Assembly: GCA_905479075.1 (NCBI GenBank)
Contig: CAJQLA010000017.1
Span: 1-64,000 of the forward strand
Length of the DNA stretch: 64,000 bases
Source: an uncultured Gammaproteobacteria bacterium
Lineage (GTDB): Bacteria; Pseudomonadota; Gammaproteobacteria; Nitrosococcales; Methylophagaceae
Direction of reading: 5' to 3'
This document shows positions 43,626 through 55,509 of this stretch, in pieces (positions within the stretch are counted from its first letter, which is position 1; each line of letters starts with the position of its first letter). The translations under genes were made by a program, and so were the position numbers. The notes below the pieces were generated by a model. It was not told the DNA's origin, searched no databases, and saw only the letters and a list, made by a program, of their open reading frames with translations.

Positions 43626-44564
43626 ATGACTGAGGTCCGTTCAGAACATTTGCCTGTCTTACTAAATGAGGCAGTCGACGCTTTAGCTATTACTGTCGAT
43701 GGGATCTATGTCGATGGTACATTTGGTCGAGGCGGTCATTCACGCGCTATTCTTGCTGAACTTTCGGACAGTGGACATTTATTAGCTTTAGATAGAGATC
43801 CGGCAGCAATTGCTGTTGGGGAAGAGTTAGCTAACAAAGACAAACGATTCAGCATTGAACAATGTTCTTTTTCCGAATTAGAAAAGCAAGTTAATGCACG
43901 GCTATGGTTGGGTAAAGTAGATGGCGTGTTATTGGATATCGGTGTGTCTTCTCCCCAATTAGATGAAGCTGAACGTGGTTTTAGTTTTCAAAAAGATGGC
44001 CCTTTGGATATGAGAATGAATCCAGATGTGGGCATCAGTGCTGCAGATTGGTTGGCAACGGCAGAGATGAGTGATATCGAAGTTGTGCTAAAGACTTTAG
44101 GTGAAGAGCGTTATGGAAAACGTATTGCAAGAGCGATTGTGGAAACACGCGAAGAAATAGCGATAGAAACGACTAAGCAACTAGCCACCTTAGTTGAAAA
44201 AGCCAGTCCTTCCCGCGAGAAGCATAAACACCCTGCAACACGTACGTTTCAAGCCATCCGTATCTATATTAATGATGAATTGAATGAATTAAATGATGTG
44301 CTAGGTCAGGCTATTGATGTATTGGCTGTTGGTGGTCGTTTAGCTGTTATTAGTTTTCATTCTTTAGAAGACCGTATTGTGAAACGCTTTTTTCGGGAAC
44401 AGGCGAAAGGGGACAATTTACCTGCCAATTTTCCAATTAGAGCCGATGAGTTAAACCCAAAAGTGAAACTAATAGGCAAGGCAATAAAAGCCAGTGAAGA
44501 AGAACTAGCAAGAAACCCACGTGCTCGTAGTGCTGTGTTACGCATTGTAGAGAAAATGGCATGA
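43626..44564 (+). CDS. rsmH: 16S rRNA N4-methyltransferase RsmH
   Basis: RsmH (MraW) methylates N4 of C1402 in 16S rRNA, the same nucleotide whose ribose RsmI modifies. Features: [30 protein letters not shown] as SAM motif, [20 protein letters not shown] and [17 protein letters not shown]. Length, 312 residues, is normal. It overlaps ftsL by four bases. Confidence 0.96.
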   Translation: MTEVRSEHLPVLLNEAVDALAITVDGIYVDGTFGRGGHSRAILAELSDSGHLLALDRDPAAIAVGEELANKDKRFSIEQCSFSELEKQVNARLWLGKVDGVLLDIGVSSPQLDEAERGFSFQKDGPLDMRMNPDVGISAADWLATAEMSDIEVVLKTLGEERYGKRIARAIVETREEIAIETTKQLATLVEKASPSREKHKHPATRTFQAIRIYINDELNELNDVLGQAIDVLAVGGRLAVISFHSLEDRIVKRFFREQAKGDNLPANFPIRADELNPKVKLIGKAIKASEEELARNPRARSAVLRIVEKMA

Positions 44565-44851
44565 CATTTATCAACCTCAAAGACGCTGTTTTCAACAACC
44601 TCTCGTTGTTGCTAATGATTTTAGCAGTCGTTGTTAGCGCTATGTCTGTTATTTATACCAAGCACGAAGGCCGAGTTAAATTTGTTGCATTACAAAAATT
44701 AGAACAACAACGCGACCATTTAGATGAAGAGTGGGGTCGCTTATTGTTAGAGGAAAGCACTTGGGCTGGTCCAGGCCGTATTGAACAAGAAGCGAAGACA
44801 AAATTAAACATGATTGTGCCGACGGCTGATATGGTTGTGGTGGTGAAATAA
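44561..44851 (+). CDS. ftsL: Cell division protein FtsL
   Basis: A small bitopic protein of 96 residues: short cytoplasmic tail, one membrane helix ([20 protein letters not shown]) and a periplasmic coiled coil ([20 protein letters not shown]) with the FtsL/FtsB-like pattern. It forms the FtsQLB complex that activates FtsWI at the septum. Position between rsmH and ftsI confirms it. It overlaps both neighbours by one to four bases. Confidence 0.92.
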   Translation: MTFINLKDAVFNNLSLLLMILAVVVSAMSVIYTKHEGRVKFVALQKLEQQRDHLDEEWGRLLLEESTWAGPGRIEQEAKTKLNMIVPTADMVVVVK

Positions 44852-46557
44852 TGGCTAGGTCTTCTAAAGCCAATTCACATGTGGCAGTCTGGCGCTTGAA
44901 TTTGTTGCGTGTCATGTTTGTTAGCTTATTACTTGGGTTAATATGGCGTTTGGCAGATATTCAGGTGATGAATCCTGATTTTTTACGATATCAGGGCGAT
45001 GCGCGGCATGTGAGACAAGTCCCTGTTGCGGCACATCGAGGCATGATTTTAGACCGACATGGTGAGCCTTTAGCTATTAGTACGCCAGTCCATTCTATTT
45101 GGTTAAACCCACAAGAGATACAAGCTACGGATAAGGAACTAGTTCAATTAGCTAAGGTATTAAACCTTAAGTCGAAATCGATTAAAAAGAAAATTGAACA
45201 AAATAATGGACGTGAGTTTATTTATTTAAAACGACGTGCCAGGCCAGAAGTTGTAGCTAAAGTAAAAGCATTAGATATTGATGGTGTTGCACTTCAACGT
45301 GAATACAAACGTTATTATCCAACTGGAGAAGTCGCGTCACACCTGATTGGTTTTACTAATATTGATGATATTGGCCAAGAAGGCCTTGAGTTGATGCATG
45401 ATACTGTGCTGACAGGCCTGTCTGGTCTGAAACGAATGGTGCGTGATAGTCGTGGTAATTATGTCGAAGGTGGCGAATTATTAAAGGCCAGTAAAGCAGG
45501 TCAAAATATTCAACTTAGCATTGATCTACGATTGCAGCATTTGTCATATCAGGCATTGAAGAAAGCGGTCATTAAAAACAGAGCTAAGTCAGGTGCAGCC
45601 GTTGTATTGGATATTCATACAGGTGAAGTGTTAGCGATGGTTAACCAGCCAGCATTTAATCCAAACAACCGCAGAGGTTTAAAACCGAGTGATTTCCGTA
45701 ATCGTGCGGTAACAGATTTATTTGAACCAGGTTCAACAGTTAAGCCATTCACAGTCACCAGTGGTATTAAATCGGGAAAATACGATCTCAATTCTATTAT
45801 TAATACCCATCCAGGCATATTCAAGGTTAGTGGTCATCCTATCCGTGATTTCAGAGATTACGGAGAAATTAACTTAGCAACGCTTATCCAAAAATCTAGC
45901 AATATCGGTGCAAGTAAAATTGCACTCGATATGGAGCCTGAGCAATTATGGCAAGATTTTGCCAGTTTTGGATTAGGTGAAGCAACAGGCGCCTATTTCC
46001 CAGGTGAAGTGATTGGCAATATGCCAGATCCACAGTCATGGCGTAAATTAGATCGTGCAACGATGGCCTATGGTTATGGTTTATCTACCTCAGCATTACA
46101 GCTTGCTAGAGCATATATGGTGTTAGGTAGTGGCGGTATTTTGAAGCCAGTTACTTTTATAAAAACTGAAACCTCAACACAAGGTCGTAAACAATTTTCC
46201 TCAGATACAATGCAGCAAGTCCTGGCAATGATGGAAAAAGTGGTGAAGTCCGGGGGTACAGGGACACGCGCTGCCGTTAGCAATTATCGTGTGGCTGGTA
46301 AGTCTGGAACAGCTAAAAAAGCCACTGCTGGTGGTTATGCTGATAAACGCTATCAATCAGTATTTGCTGGCATTATTCCAGCAAGTGCGCCGAGATTAGC
46401 TATGGTAGTTATGGTTGATGAGCCTTCGGCAGGTGAATATTACGGTGGTGCTGTGGCTGCTCCTGTATTTTCACAAGTGATGACAGCAGCGATGCGTTTG
46501 CTTAATGTCACGCCAGATGACTTGCCAGAAACACAATTACAGGTAGCTCAACACTAA
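44851..46557 (+). CDS. ftsI: Septal transpeptidase FtsI (PBP3)
   Basis: A class B penicillin-binding protein of 568 residues that cross-links septal peptidoglycan. There is an N-terminal membrane anchor (LLRVMFVSLLLGLIWRLADI), a pedestal domain with RGMILDRHGEPLAIS, and the transpeptidase domain with the active Ser in PGSTVKPF, the SSN motif in QKSSNIGASK and the KSGTAKK motif. It starts on the ftsL stop and ends on the murE start. Confidence 0.96.
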   Translation: MARSSKANSHVAVWRLNLLRVMFVSLLLGLIWRLADIQVMNPDFLRYQGDARHVRQVPVAAHRGMILDRHGEPLAISTPVHSIWLNPQEIQATDKELVQLAKVLNLKSKSIKKKIEQNNGREFIYLKRRARPEVVAKVKALDIDGVALQREYKRYYPTGEVASHLIGFTNIDDIGQEGLELMHDTVLTGLSGLKRMVRDSRGNYVEGGELLKASKAGQNIQLSIDLRLQHLSYQALKKAVIKNRAKSGAAVVLDIHTGEVLAMVNQPAFNPNNRRGLKPSDFRNRAVTDLFEPGSTVKPFTVTSGIKSGKYDLNSIINTHPGIFKVSGHPIRDFRDYGEINLATLIQKSSNIGASKIALDMEPEQLWQDFASFGLGEATGAYFPGEVIGNMPDPQSWRKLDRATMAYGYGLSTSALQLARAYMVLGSGGILKPVTFIKTETSTQGRKQFSSDTMQQVLAMMEKVVKSGGTGTRAAVSNYRVAGKSGTAKKATAGGYADKRYQSVFAGIIPASAPRLAMVVMVDEPSAGEYYGGAVAAPVFSQVMTAAMRLLNVTPDDLPETQLQVAQH

Positions 46558-48104
46558 TGGTTACTCGTTACCAAAATCCCGATTTAGCTAGCTTATTGGT
46601 TGGTATGCTGCAATCACCTGTTGTGTTGTCTGGTACTACGATTACGGGCCTAAGCCTTGATAGTCGTGAAGTAGCTGAAGGTTTTGCATTTATTGCTTTG
46701 GCAAAAGACAATGAACTACGTTACCAGCATATAGAACAGGCTTTATCTGCTGGTTGTCAGGTTGCGTTATTCGATGAGAGTTTAGCTTTATCAGAGCAAG
46801 AACACAGCCTGATAGAAAGTAGACAAGCTCAAGCGATAGCGGTTAAAAACTTAGCTGACAAAACGGGCGAAATTGCAGCAAGATTTTATGGCCACCCTTC
46901 TTTGGCATTAACCGTTATTGCAGTGACGGGTACGAATGGTAAAACATCCGTTAGTCAGTTTATTGCTCAATGCTTAGAGAGCTTAGGTCAGGGATGTGGT
47001 GTGATTGGTACATTAGGTGTGGGGCGCGTGGGTGACCTATTAGACACTGGAATGACAACCCCCGATCCTGTTTCCTTGCAGAAAATGTTAGCTAAATTTT
47101 GTCAGCAATCTATCCCTTTCGTAGTGTTAGAGGCTTCATCGCATGCGCTTGAACAAGGCCGTCTTAACAGTGTTGCAATTGATGTGGCTGTCCTGACTAA
47201 TTTAAGTCGAGATCATCTCGATTATCATGCTGATCTTGCCAGTTATGCGGCTGCAAAAAAACGTCTATTTGATTTCCAAAGTATTAAATCAGCTATCATC
47301 AATAGCGATGATAGTTTCGGGCAAACACTGATAGAAGCGTTGGCAGCAAGAAAAGACGTTAAAACTGTAACCTATAGCAATGACAAATCATCTTTAGTCT
47401 CTGCACAAGATGTTAAGGCGAGTTTATCGGGCTTAACTTTTTCTTTGAAAACGAACTCAAAAGTAGTGGACATAAAAAGTAAATTATTAGGCCAGTTTAA
47501 TGTCGATAATTTACTGGCCACAACGGCCTGTTTGCTTGTACTCGATATCGAGCTAGATGATGTTGTTAAATCAGTAAGTCAATGCGAAGCAGTTGATGGG
47601 CGTATGCAAAGTTATAGCGCGAAAGGCAAAGCACTTTTTGTTATTGATTACGCACATACGCCAGATGCATTGATGCAAGCATTAGTTTCACTACAAAATC
47701 ATGTCCCTGCTGGCGGTGATTTGTGGTGTGTTTTCGGTTGTGGTGGAGATAGGGATACTGGAAAACGCGCACTTATGGGCGAAACAGCAGAAGTTAATGC
47801 CGACAAAATAATTTTAACTGCGGATAACCCTCGTAGTGAAGACAATGAGTCTATTGTTGCGGATATCTTAAAAGGTATGCATCAGACGACTAATATTCAT
47901 GTTGAACATGATCGTCAGTTAGCGATTGACTATGCAGCCAGTCATGCATCTACTAAAGACATTGTATTAGTAGCGGGTAAAGGCCATGAGTTATATCAAG
48001 AAATTGCAGGTGTAAAAACATCGTTTAGTGATAAACAAGCTGTCTTAAAAGCACTTAAAGTAGCCAATGATGAACATGCGATGACGACAGGTGCTAGACA
48101 ATGA
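46557..48104 (+). CDS. murE: UDP-MurNAc-tripeptide ligase MurE
   Basis: Adds the third amino acid to the muramyl dipeptide. Mur-ligase features: LSLDSREVAEGFAFIAL, ATP loop VTGTNGKTSVSQFIA, EASSHALEQGRL, DYAHTPDALMQAL, and DNPRSED, the motif that selects meso-diaminopimelate. The reader can thus expect Gram-negative type peptidoglycan. Length, 515 residues, is normal; it overlaps murF by four bases. Confidence 0.96.
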   Translation: MVTRYQNPDLASLLVGMLQSPVVLSGTTITGLSLDSREVAEGFAFIALAKDNELRYQHIEQALSAGCQVALFDESLALSEQEHSLIESRQAQAIAVKNLADKTGEIAARFYGHPSLALTVIAVTGTNGKTSVSQFIAQCLESLGQGCGVIGTLGVGRVGDLLDTGMTTPDPVSLQKMLAKFCQQSIPFVVLEASSHALEQGRLNSVAIDVAVLTNLSRDHLDYHADLASYAAAKKRLFDFQSIKSAIINSDDSFGQTLIEALAARKDVKTVTYSNDKSSLVSAQDVKASLSGLTFSLKTNSKVVDIKSKLLGQFNVDNLLATTACLLVLDIELDDVVKSVSQCEAVDGRMQSYSAKGKALFVIDYAHTPDALMQALVSLQNHVPAGGDLWCVFGCGGDRDTGKRALMGETAEVNADKIILTADNPRSEDNESIVADILKGMHQTTNIHVEHDRQLAIDYAASHASTKDIVLVAGKGHELYQEIAGVKTSFSDKQAVLKALKVANDEHAMTTGARQ

Positions 48105-49456
48105 TGTTGACGTTAGCAATCACAGAATTAGCCGATGTACTTGGTTGTGAAGCACCAATTAGTAATGCAATGGTGACTGGGGCAGTAATTGATAGCAGAA
48201 AAGTAGAGCAAGGCAATCTGTTTGTTGCGTTAGCAGGAGAGCAAGTGGATGGTCATGATTATATTGCTACTGCACGCAAAGCTGGTGCTAGTGCGGCATT
48301 GGTTTCGCGCTTACAAGATGATCCTTTGCCACAGCTTTGTGTTGAAGATGTGGCTAGTGCTTTTGGCCAATTAGCACAATATTGGTGTCAGCAGAGCCAA
48401 GCAAAAGTGATTGCTGTTACGGGTAGTAATGGCAAAACAACATTAAAAGAAATGATAGCGAGTATCTTACGCGGCGTCGGCACTGTGATTGCGACACAGG
48501 GTAACTTGAATAATGAATTAGGTGTGCCGTTAACATTATTTCGCCTTGAACAGGATACTGATTTCGCTGTGGTAGAAATGGGTGCTAATCATGCTGGTGA
48601 AATCGCCGGTTTAGTTGATATTGCCAAACCATCGGTTGCTATTATTAACAATGTTGCACCAGCACATATAGAAGGTTTTGGAAGTTTAGAAGGTGTTGCA
48701 AAGGCAAAGGCAGAAATATTCAGTCAATTAAGTGATCAAGATACCGCGATTATCAATGCTGACATGGGTTTTGTGCCTCTATGGCAACAGCAGTTACAGG
48801 GGAAGCAGGTATTAAGCTTTGCCATAGAAAATGATGCCGATGTGGTTGCTAAAGATGTGCAATTAAATCCAACTTCAAGTCATTTTATGGTTGAACTTGA
48901 TCAGGTATTACATTTCATCAATTTACCTTTGCCGGGTTTACATAATGTTGCTAATGCATTAGCCGCAACCACAGTTTGCTATGCATTGAAGGTTTCACCT
49001 GAAGCGATTGTGAAAGGTTTAGCCAATATGCAAGACGTGCCACATCGTTTGCAATTACGCAAAGGACCCAAGTTGTCGAAGCTGATTGATGATAGCTATA
49101 ACGCTAATCCAGGTTCTTATCAACAAGCACTTAAAATATTACAGGTATTTTCGGGTCAACATTGGTTAGTACTAGGTGATTTTGGTGAACTAGGGGATGA
49201 CAGTGAACAAATTCATCAAAATTTAGGCTTGGAAGCAAAAGCATGTGGTGTTGAACACTTATTAACCATTGGCGAACACAGCAAATATGCAAGTGAGTCT
49301 TTTGGCAACAATGCACAACATTTCAAAGACATGTCTCTTTTGCAGTCTTATTTAGAAAGTGAGCTACAAGAAAATGTGACTTGTCTGATCAAGGGATCAC
49401 GTTTTATGAAATTGGATAAATTAGCCGACGCACTTGTTGCTCTAGGAGAGAATTGA
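48101..49456 (+). CDS. murF: UDP-MurNAc-pentapeptide synthetase MurF
   Basis: Joins D-Ala-D-Ala to the muramyl tripeptide. Motifs: [22 protein letters not shown] loop [41 protein letters not shown] and [11 protein letters not shown]. Two adjacent ATG codons (48101, 48104) are possible starts, overlapping the murE stop. Length about 450 residues, normal. Its dipeptide substrate comes from Ddl further down. Confidence 0.96.
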   Translation: MMLTLAITELADVLGCEAPISNAMVTGAVIDSRKVEQGNLFVALAGEQVDGHDYIATARKAGASAALVSRLQDDPLPQLCVEDVASAFGQLAQYWCQQSQAKVIAVTGSNGKTTLKEMIASILRGVGTVIATQGNLNNELGVPLTLFRLEQDTDFAVVEMGANHAGEIAGLVDIAKPSVAIINNVAPAHIEGFGSLEGVAKAKAEIFSQLSDQDTAIINADMGFVPLWQQQLQGKQVLSFAIENDADVVAKDVQLNPTSSHFMVELDQVLHFINLPLPGLHNVANALAATTVCYALKVSPEAIVKGLANMQDVPHRLQLRKGPKLSKLIDDSYNANPGSYQQALKILQVFSGQHWLVLGDFGELGDDSEQIHQNLGLEAKACGVEHLLTIGEHSKYASESFGNNAQHFKDMSLLQSYLESELQENVTCLIKGSRFMKLDKLADALVALGEN

Positions 49457-50538
49457 TGCTGTTATATCTAAGCGAATACTTAAGTCAATTTCATAGTGGT
49501 TTTAATGTATTCCAATATATAACGCTTCGAGCAATTTTGGGTGTTATCACAGCATTAGGTATCGCTTTGCTTGTAGGGCCGAGCATGATCCGTCACTTGA
49601 GCTTCAAACAGATTGGTCAAGTGGTTCGTACTGATGGTCCGGAATCTCATTTAAGTAAATCTGGCACACCTACAATGGGGGGTGCTTTGATTCTGGTTGC
49701 GATTGCCATTAGTACACTATTGTGGGCTGATTTGAATAATCGTTATGTATGGGTTGTGTTAGTCGTCACCTTGTTCTTCGGCATAATTGGTTTTGTTGAT
49801 GACTATATTAAATTGGTCAGACAAGATCCTAAAGGCTTAATCAGTCGATATAAGTATTTCTGGCAGTCTGTTGTCGGTGCGGGTGCAGCAATATTTTTAT
49901 ATAACACTGCAGTGGTGCCTGCAGAAACACAATTGATTATTCCCTTTTTCAAAGATGTCATCATACCGCTGGGCGCGTGGTATATGTTGCTGACCTATCT
50001 TGTGGTTGTCGGCAGTAGTAATGCTGTTAATTTGACCGATGGTTTAGATGGTTTGGCTATTATGCCAACGGTCATGGTGGCAGGTGCTTTGGGCTTATTT
50101 AGTTATTTAACAGGTCATGCTGAATTTGCTCGCTACCTATCAATTCCTTATATCCCTGGTGCGGGGGAATTGACAGTTTTCTGTGCAGCCATGGTGGGTT
50201 CTGGTTTAGGTTTCTTATGGTTTAACACTTACCCAGCACAAGTCTTTATGGGCGATATTGGCGCACTGGCCTTAGGTGCAGCATTGGGTATTGTTGCTGT
50301 CTTAGTTAGACAAGAGTTAGTGCTGTTGATTATGGGCGGTGTTTTTGTGATGGAAACACTATCCGTTGTTGTGCAAGTCGCCTCATATAAATTGCGTGGT
50401 AAAAGAGTCTTTTTAATGGCGCCTATACATCACCATTATGAGTTGAAAGGTTGGCCTGAACCTCGCATTATTGTGCGGTTTTGGATCATTACAGTCTTTT
50501 TAGTTTTAGTTGGTTTAGCAAGCTTGAAAATTCGATAA
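49456..50538 (+). CDS. mraY: Phospho-MurNAc-pentapeptide translocase MraY
   Basis: A ten-helix inner-membrane enzyme that makes lipid I on undecaprenyl phosphate. Motifs: [31 protein letters not shown], the Asp-rich [13 protein letters not shown], and [13 protein letters not shown] with the HHH catalytic loop. The ATG at 49456 overlaps the murF stop (ATGA-like); a TTG at 49453 is in frame but unneeded. Length, 360 residues, is normal. Confidence 0.96.
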   Translation: MLLYLSEYLSQFHSGFNVFQYITLRAILGVITALGIALLVGPSMIRHLSFKQIGQVVRTDGPESHLSKSGTPTMGGALILVAIAISTLLWADLNNRYVWVVLVVTLFFGIIGFVDDYIKLVRQDPKGLISRYKYFWQSVVGAGAAIFLYNTAVVPAETQLIIPFFKDVIIPLGAWYMLLTYLVVVGSSNAVNLTDGLDGLAIMPTVMVAGALGLFSYLTGHAEFARYLSIPYIPGAGELTVFCAAMVGSGLGFLWFNTYPAQVFMGDIGALALGAALGIVAVLVRQELVLLIMGGVFVMETLSVVVQVASYKLRGKRVFLMAPIHHHYELKGWPEPRIIVRFWIITVFLVLVGLASLKIR

Positions 50539-50539
50539 G

Positions 50540-51892
50540 ATGATGCCAAATAAACAAGCCCAAATTGAGTCATTTGCAATTATTGGTCTAGGCCAAACAG
50601 GCTTGTCATGTGTGCGTTTTCTGGTCGAAAAAGGCTATAGCGTCGCGGTAATGGACACTCGCGAAAATCCACCTGGTTTGGAAACCTTACAGCAAGAATT
50701 CCCAGAAGTACTCGTTAATACAGGCGGTTTACTTACTGATTGGATGTTGAAGTCGGACAATATTGTTCTAAGTCCAGGCGTTGATCCACGAATTCCAGAA
50801 GTAAAAGCGGCAAAACAGCAAGGTATCAATATCATTGGCGATATTGAATTATTTACACAGTATGTATCACAGCCAGTAATCGCGATTACTGGCTCAAATG
50901 GCAAAAGTACAGTCACAACTATGTTGGCTGAAATGGCAGTGAGTGCAGGTAAAAATATTCAAGTGGGTGGCAATTTGGGCATGCCAGCGCTGACGCTTAT
51001 CACAGAGCCAGCCCCCGATTTTTATATTCTAGAATTATCCAGTTTTCAACTTGAAACAGTGTCTTCTTTAGATGCTCATACCGCAGTCGTACTCAATATC
51101 AGTCCAGATCACCTTGATCGTTATGATGATGAACATCAGTATCAAAGTGTGAAGGCCAAGGTATATAGCGGCTCTGGCACCATGATTATCAATAAAGATG
51201 AGCCTCGCAGTAAAGATTGGTTAATGGGCGATCGTAAGCAAATTGGTTTTACATTATCTGAGCCAAATACAAATGATTTTGGAGTTGTCACTCACGATGG
51301 ACAAGATTGGTTAGCACATGGCGACCAAATACTCTTACCCACGTCAGAACTTCATTTAACGGGTGAACATAATGTCGCAAATGCTTTAGCCGCTTTAGCT
51401 TTGGGACACTCGATGAAATTACCTATGACAACTATGATTGAGGCGGTTAAAAATTATCGAGGCTTGCCCCATCGTTGTCAGCAAGTAGATACAAGTGATG
51501 GTATACGCTGGATTGATGATTCTAAAGCAACCAATGTAGGAGCCTGCATTGCTGCGATTAAAGGATTAAATGCAGCTGGAAAAATTATCTTAATTGCGGG
51601 TGGTGTGGCAAAAGAACAAGATTTTTCAGCTTTAACTGTTGTATTAAAAAAACATGTTAAAGCGGTTGTGCTAATAGGTCAGGATGCTGATCTTATTAAG
51701 GCTGTTATTCCGCTAGAAGTAGCGGCTTTTGAAGCGGCTGATATGAGTGATGCTGTCAAAGTCGCTCAGCAAACAGCACGAGCTGAAGATATCGTGTTGT
51801 TATCTCCTGCTTGTGCGAGTTTTGATATGTTTAGCAATTATATGGAGCGTGGTGAAGCTTTTGCCCGTGCAGTGAAGGATGCCACTGTATGA
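50540..51892 (+). CDS. murD: UDP-MurNAc-L-alanine:D-glutamate ligase MurD
   Basis: Adds D-glutamate to UDP-MurNAc-L-Ala. Motifs: FAIIGLGQTGLSCVRFL, LSPGVDPRIPEV, ATP loop ITGSNGKSTVTTMLAE, GGNLGMPAL, ELSSFQLETV, NISPDHLDRY and WIDDSKATNVGA. Length, 450 residues, is normal. It starts two bases after mraY (paired ATG at 50540/50543) and overlaps ftsW by four bases. Confidence 0.96.
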   Translation: MMPNKQAQIESFAIIGLGQTGLSCVRFLVEKGYSVAVMDTRENPPGLETLQQEFPEVLVNTGGLLTDWMLKSDNIVLSPGVDPRIPEVKAAKQQGINIIGDIELFTQYVSQPVIAITGSNGKSTVTTMLAEMAVSAGKNIQVGGNLGMPALTLITEPAPDFYILELSSFQLETVSSLDAHTAVVLNISPDHLDRYDDEHQYQSVKAKVYSGSGTMIINKDEPRSKDWLMGDRKQIGFTLSEPNTNDFGVVTHDGQDWLAHGDQILLPTSELHLTGEHNVANALAALALGHSMKLPMTTMIEAVKNYRGLPHRCQQVDTSDGIRWIDDSKATNVGACIAAIKGLNAAGKIILIAGGVAKEQDFSALTVVLKKHVKAVVLIGQDADLIKAVIPLEVAAFEAADMSDAVKVAQQTARAEDIVLLSPACASFDMFSNYMERGEAFARAVKDATV

Positions 51893-53034
51893 GTAAAGCT
51901 GCCCAACAATACAATTTAGACCGATCTTTGGTGTTTGCTACGGCAGCTTTATTGATCATGGGCTTGATTATGGTGGGCTCTGCTTCTATTTCTATTGCGG
52001 CAGCAAAACTAGATCAGCCTCTATTTTATTTTATAAGACAAGTAATTTTTGCGGTAATTGGTGTAGGTATCGCTTTTTACATAACGACAATACCGTTATC
52101 AGTGTGGCGGAAACTAGCACCTGTGTTGTTAACGATTGGTGTGTTGATGTTAATTCTGGTATTGATTCCTGGGATAGGACGAGAAGTTAATGGTAGTCGA
52201 CGTTGGTTACCCTTTGGGCCTGTTAATGTACAAGTAGCAGAAATTATTAAATTGTTTTCAATTGTTTATGTTGCCGACTACCTACAGCGTCATCATGGTC
52301 AACTACATGGCTCATTCTTCAAAGTCATTGGTCCTCTGTTATTGCTAGGTGTGGCAGCTATTTTATTACTTATGCAGCCTGATATGGGATCGGTTGTAGT
52401 TATTATGTCAACTGTATTGGCAATGTTGTTTTTAGGTGGTGCGCGTTTAGATGTTTTCGGTGCCCTTATTACTATTTTTACTGCTTTGTTTGCAGCATTA
52501 ATCTGGCTTGCCCCTTATCGTTTGCAACGTTTGCAAAGCTTCATGGACCCTTGGCAAGATCCTTTTGGCAGTGGCTTTCAATTAACACAAGCTTTGATTG
52601 CTTTTGGTCGTGGAGATTGGTTAGGTGTTGGCTTGGGTAGCAGTATGCAAAAACTGTTTTATTTACCTGAGGCGCATACCGACTTCTTGTATTCAATTTT
52701 AGCCGAGGAGCTAGGCCTAATTGGCGCAGTCAGTGTTTTAGTTTTATTTGCAATCGTTATATGGCGAGCCCTTGCTATTGGGCGTGCAGCAGAATTATCC
52801 GGACAAGTATTTGGTGCTCAAATTGCCTACGGTATTGGCATTTGGATTGGTCTGCAAGCTTGCGTCAATATGGGTGTAAACATGGGCGTTTTACCGACCA
52901 AAGGATTGACCTTGCCATTGATGAGTTATGGCGGTAGTAGCTTGGTTCTAACTTGTGTTGCTTTTGCCTTATTATTCCGTGTTGATCTTGAAACGCGTTT
53001 CCCTGAGAAAGCTAGTGCGAGGGTAAAACGCTGA
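51889..53034 (+). CDS. ftsW: Septal peptidoglycan polymerase FtsW
   Basis: A SEDS-family glycosyltransferase that polymerises lipid II at the septum with FtsI. About ten membrane segments; family residues in GREVNGSRRWLPFGPVNVQV, QPDMGSVVVI, PYRLQRLQSFMDPWQDPFG, EAHTDFLYSILAEELG with the catalytic Asp, and GLTLPLMSYGGSSL. Length, 381 residues, is normal. It ends on the murG start. Confidence 0.96.
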   Translation: MSKAAQQYNLDRSLVFATAALLIMGLIMVGSASISIAAAKLDQPLFYFIRQVIFAVIGVGIAFYITTIPLSVWRKLAPVLLTIGVLMLILVLIPGIGREVNGSRRWLPFGPVNVQVAEIIKLFSIVYVADYLQRHHGQLHGSFFKVIGPLLLLGVAAILLLMQPDMGSVVVIMSTVLAMLFLGGARLDVFGALITIFTALFAALIWLAPYRLQRLQSFMDPWQDPFGSGFQLTQALIAFGRGDWLGVGLGSSMQKLFYLPEAHTDFLYSILAEELGLIGAVSVLVLFAIVIWRALAIGRAAELSGQVFGAQIAYGIGIWIGLQACVNMGVNMGVLPTKGLTLPLMSYGGSSLVLTCVAFALLFRVDLETRFPEKASARVKR

Positions 53035-54098
53035 TGAAAAAAATCATGATCATGGCTGGTGGTACAGGTGGACACGTGTTTCCAGCTTTAGCAGTGGCGG
53101 ATGTGTTAAAACAACGTGGCGTCAACGTATTCTGGATGGGTACAGCACGAGGTATTGAAGCGAGACTAGTCCCTGAAGCAGGTTATCCACTAACTACTAT
53201 TTCCGTACAAGGCTTACGGGGTAATGGCATTTTAGGTTGGTTGACAGCACCGTTTAAATTAGTGAAAGCGGTTTATGAAGCGGTAACAGTGATGCGTGTT
53301 TTACAGCCTGAATTGGTTCTAGGTTTAGGCGGCTTTGCATCAGGTCCTGGTGGTGTAGCAGCCTGGTTATTAAGAAAACCTGTTGTTATTCATGAGCAAA
53401 ATGCCATACCAGGATTGACTAATAAATTATTAGCACGTCTAGCTAGACGTGTCTTACAAGGTTTCCCTGATAGTTTTTCTGATGCCGAGTGGGTAGGTAA
53501 TCCAGTACGAGAAAGTATTGCACAACTAGTAGAACCAAAAGAACGAATTGCTAAACATGATGTCATTCGCATTCTGGTTTTAGGTGGTAGTTTGGGTGCA
53601 AAAGCTTTGAATACTGTTGTACCAAAAGCACTCTCTTTATTAACAGAAGATATGCCGTTGGATATTAAGCATCAATGCGGAGAAAAGCATCTTGAAGATT
53701 GCCAACAGAATTATCAGTCAACAGGTCTTAAGGCCGAGCTTATGCCTTTTATTGATGATATGGCAGCTGCTTATGGTTGGGCGGATTTAATTATTTGTCG
53801 TGCTGGTGCGCTGACTTTAGCCGAAGTGTCCGCTGCTGGTGTTGCAACGGTATTAGTGCCTTACCCTTATGCTGTTGACGACCATCAAACACATAATGCA
53901 GGGTCATTGGTGAAAGCAGGTGCAGCAAAACTGATTCAAGAAAGCGATCTGTCAGAACAGGTACTTGCATCTGAAATACAACGAATAGCAAGTGATAAAA
54001 ATCAATTAATCACAATGGCTGAGGCTGCACGTAGGCAGGCCAAGCCAGAAGCGGCAAATACAATAGCAGATATTTGCATGGCGGTGACAGATGGATAA
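53034..54098 (+). CDS. murG: Lipid II synthase MurG
   Basis: Transfers N-acetylglucosamine onto lipid I at the inner face of the membrane. GT28-family motifs: [67 protein letters not shown], and [20 protein letters not shown] with the UDP-sugar site. Length, 354 residues, is normal. It overlaps murC by eight bases. Confidence 0.96.
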   Translation: MKKIMIMAGGTGGHVFPALAVADVLKQRGVNVFWMGTARGIEARLVPEAGYPLTTISVQGLRGNGILGWLTAPFKLVKAVYEAVTVMRVLQPELVLGLGGFASGPGGVAAWLLRKPVVIHEQNAIPGLTNKLLARLARRVLQGFPDSFSDAEWVGNPVRESIAQLVEPKERIAKHDVIRILVLGGSLGAKALNTVVPKALSLLTEDMPLDIKHQCGEKHLEDCQQNYQSTGLKAELMPFIDDMAAAYGWADLIICRAGALTLAEVSAAGVATVLVPYPYAVDDHQTHNAGSLVKAGAAKLIQESDLSEQVLASEIQRIASDKNQLITMAEAARRQAKPEAANTIADICMAVTDG

Positions 54099-55509
54099 AT
54101 TAACTTCAGCAATGCAAAGCAGAATCAGGCATATCCACCTCATAGGTATTGGTGGTGTTGGTATGGGTGGTATAGCTGAAGTATTACTTAATTTAGGTTA
54201 TGAAGTCTCTGGTTCTGATTTAAAAGAAAATGCATTAATTAGTCACTTACGAACCCTTGGTGCAACAGTGATGATTGGGCATGATGCTGATTATTTAAAA
54301 GGTGCTGATGTGGTTGTTGTATCGACAGCCATTGATCAAAATAATCCTGAGTTAGTTTCAGCGAGAGAAAGGCGTATACCTGTTGTACCGCGAGCCGAAA
54401 TGTTAGCTGAATTAATGCGCTTTAGTTACGGCATCGCAGTTGCAGGTACCCATGGTAAGACAACGACAACAAGTCTAATTGCGGCATTATTGAGTGAAGG
54501 TGAGTTGGATCCAACGTTTGTCATTGGTGGCCGCTTAAATAGTGCTGGAAGTAATGCTCGTTTGGGTTCAGGTCGTTATCTGGTTGCTGAAGCAGATGAA
54601 AGTGATGCTTCATTCTTATATTTACAGCCGGTCATAGCCGTTGTTACTAATATTGATGAAGACCATATGGCGACTTATGAAGGTGACTTTTCTAAACTTA
54701 AAGCAACCTTCTTAGAGTTTCTACATCATCTGCCTTTTTATGGTTTAGCGGTCATGTGTATTGATGATCCAGTTATCCGTGAAGTACTACCAGAAGTGAC
54801 ACGTCCAGTACTAACTTATGGTTTGTCTGATGATGCAGATTTTCAATTGTCGGGACTAGAACAATCAGCTGGACTCAGTCATTTCACGGTGAGAGAAAAA
54901 GCATCAGGAGAACAGTTCGATATTAGTTTGAATATGCCTGGTGAACATAATGCTTTAAATGCGACTGCAGCCATAGTGGTTGCAAGAAACTTAGCTGTTT
55001 CTGTAACAGCTTGCCAAACTGCACTTCATCAATTTTCTGGCATTGCACGCCGCTTTAATATTATGGGCGAATTGAACTTCAATGAACGTAAAGTGCTTTT
55101 GGTTGATGACTATGGCCACCATCCGACTGAGCTAGCCGCAACAATTGCTGCAACACGAGCTAGCTGGCCTGATCGTCGACTTGTGGTGCTATTCCAGCCT
55201 CATCGTTACAGTCGAACACAAGACTTGTTCGATGACTTCGCCACGATATTGTCTACGGTGGATGTGTTGCTGATGAAGGAGGTTTATCCTGCGGGTGAAG
55301 CAGTCATTGCCAGTGCAGATAGCAAGAGCCTTTGTCGAGCCATAAGACTTCGCGGTCAAGTTGATCCTATTTTTATAAAAGATGATGCGGCTCTTCAGGA
55401 TTTATTACCCAATATTCTAGTGGATGGCGATCTGCTGTTGACACTGGGTGCCGGCGATATTGGTGCCTGTTCACGAGATTTATATAGTCAGCGTGGAGGG
55501 AAAGCATAG
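54091..55509 (+). CDS. murC: UDP-MurNAc:L-alanine ligase MurC
   Basis: First amino-acid ligase of the pathway. Motifs: [47 protein letters not shown] loop [37 protein letters not shown] and [14 protein letters not shown]. Length, 472 residues, is normal. It ends on the first base of the murB start codon. Confidence 0.96.
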   Translation: MDKLTSAMQSRIRHIHLIGIGGVGMGGIAEVLLNLGYEVSGSDLKENALISHLRTLGATVMIGHDADYLKGADVVVVSTAIDQNNPELVSARERRIPVVPRAEMLAELMRFSYGIAVAGTHGKTTTTSLIAALLSEGELDPTFVIGGRLNSAGSNARLGSGRYLVAEADESDASFLYLQPVIAVVTNIDEDHMATYEGDFSKLKATFLEFLHHLPFYGLAVMCIDDPVIREVLPEVTRPVLTYGLSDDADFQLSGLEQSAGLSHFTVREKASGEQFDISLNMPGEHNALNATAAIVVARNLAVSVTACQTALHQFSGIARRFNIMGELNFNERKVLLVDDYGHHPTELAATIAATRASWPDRRLVVLFQPHRYSRTQDLFDDFATILSTVDVLLMKEVYPAGEAVIASADSKSLCRAIRLRGQVDPIFIKDDAALQDLLPNILVDGDLLLTLGAGDIGACSRDLYSQRGGKA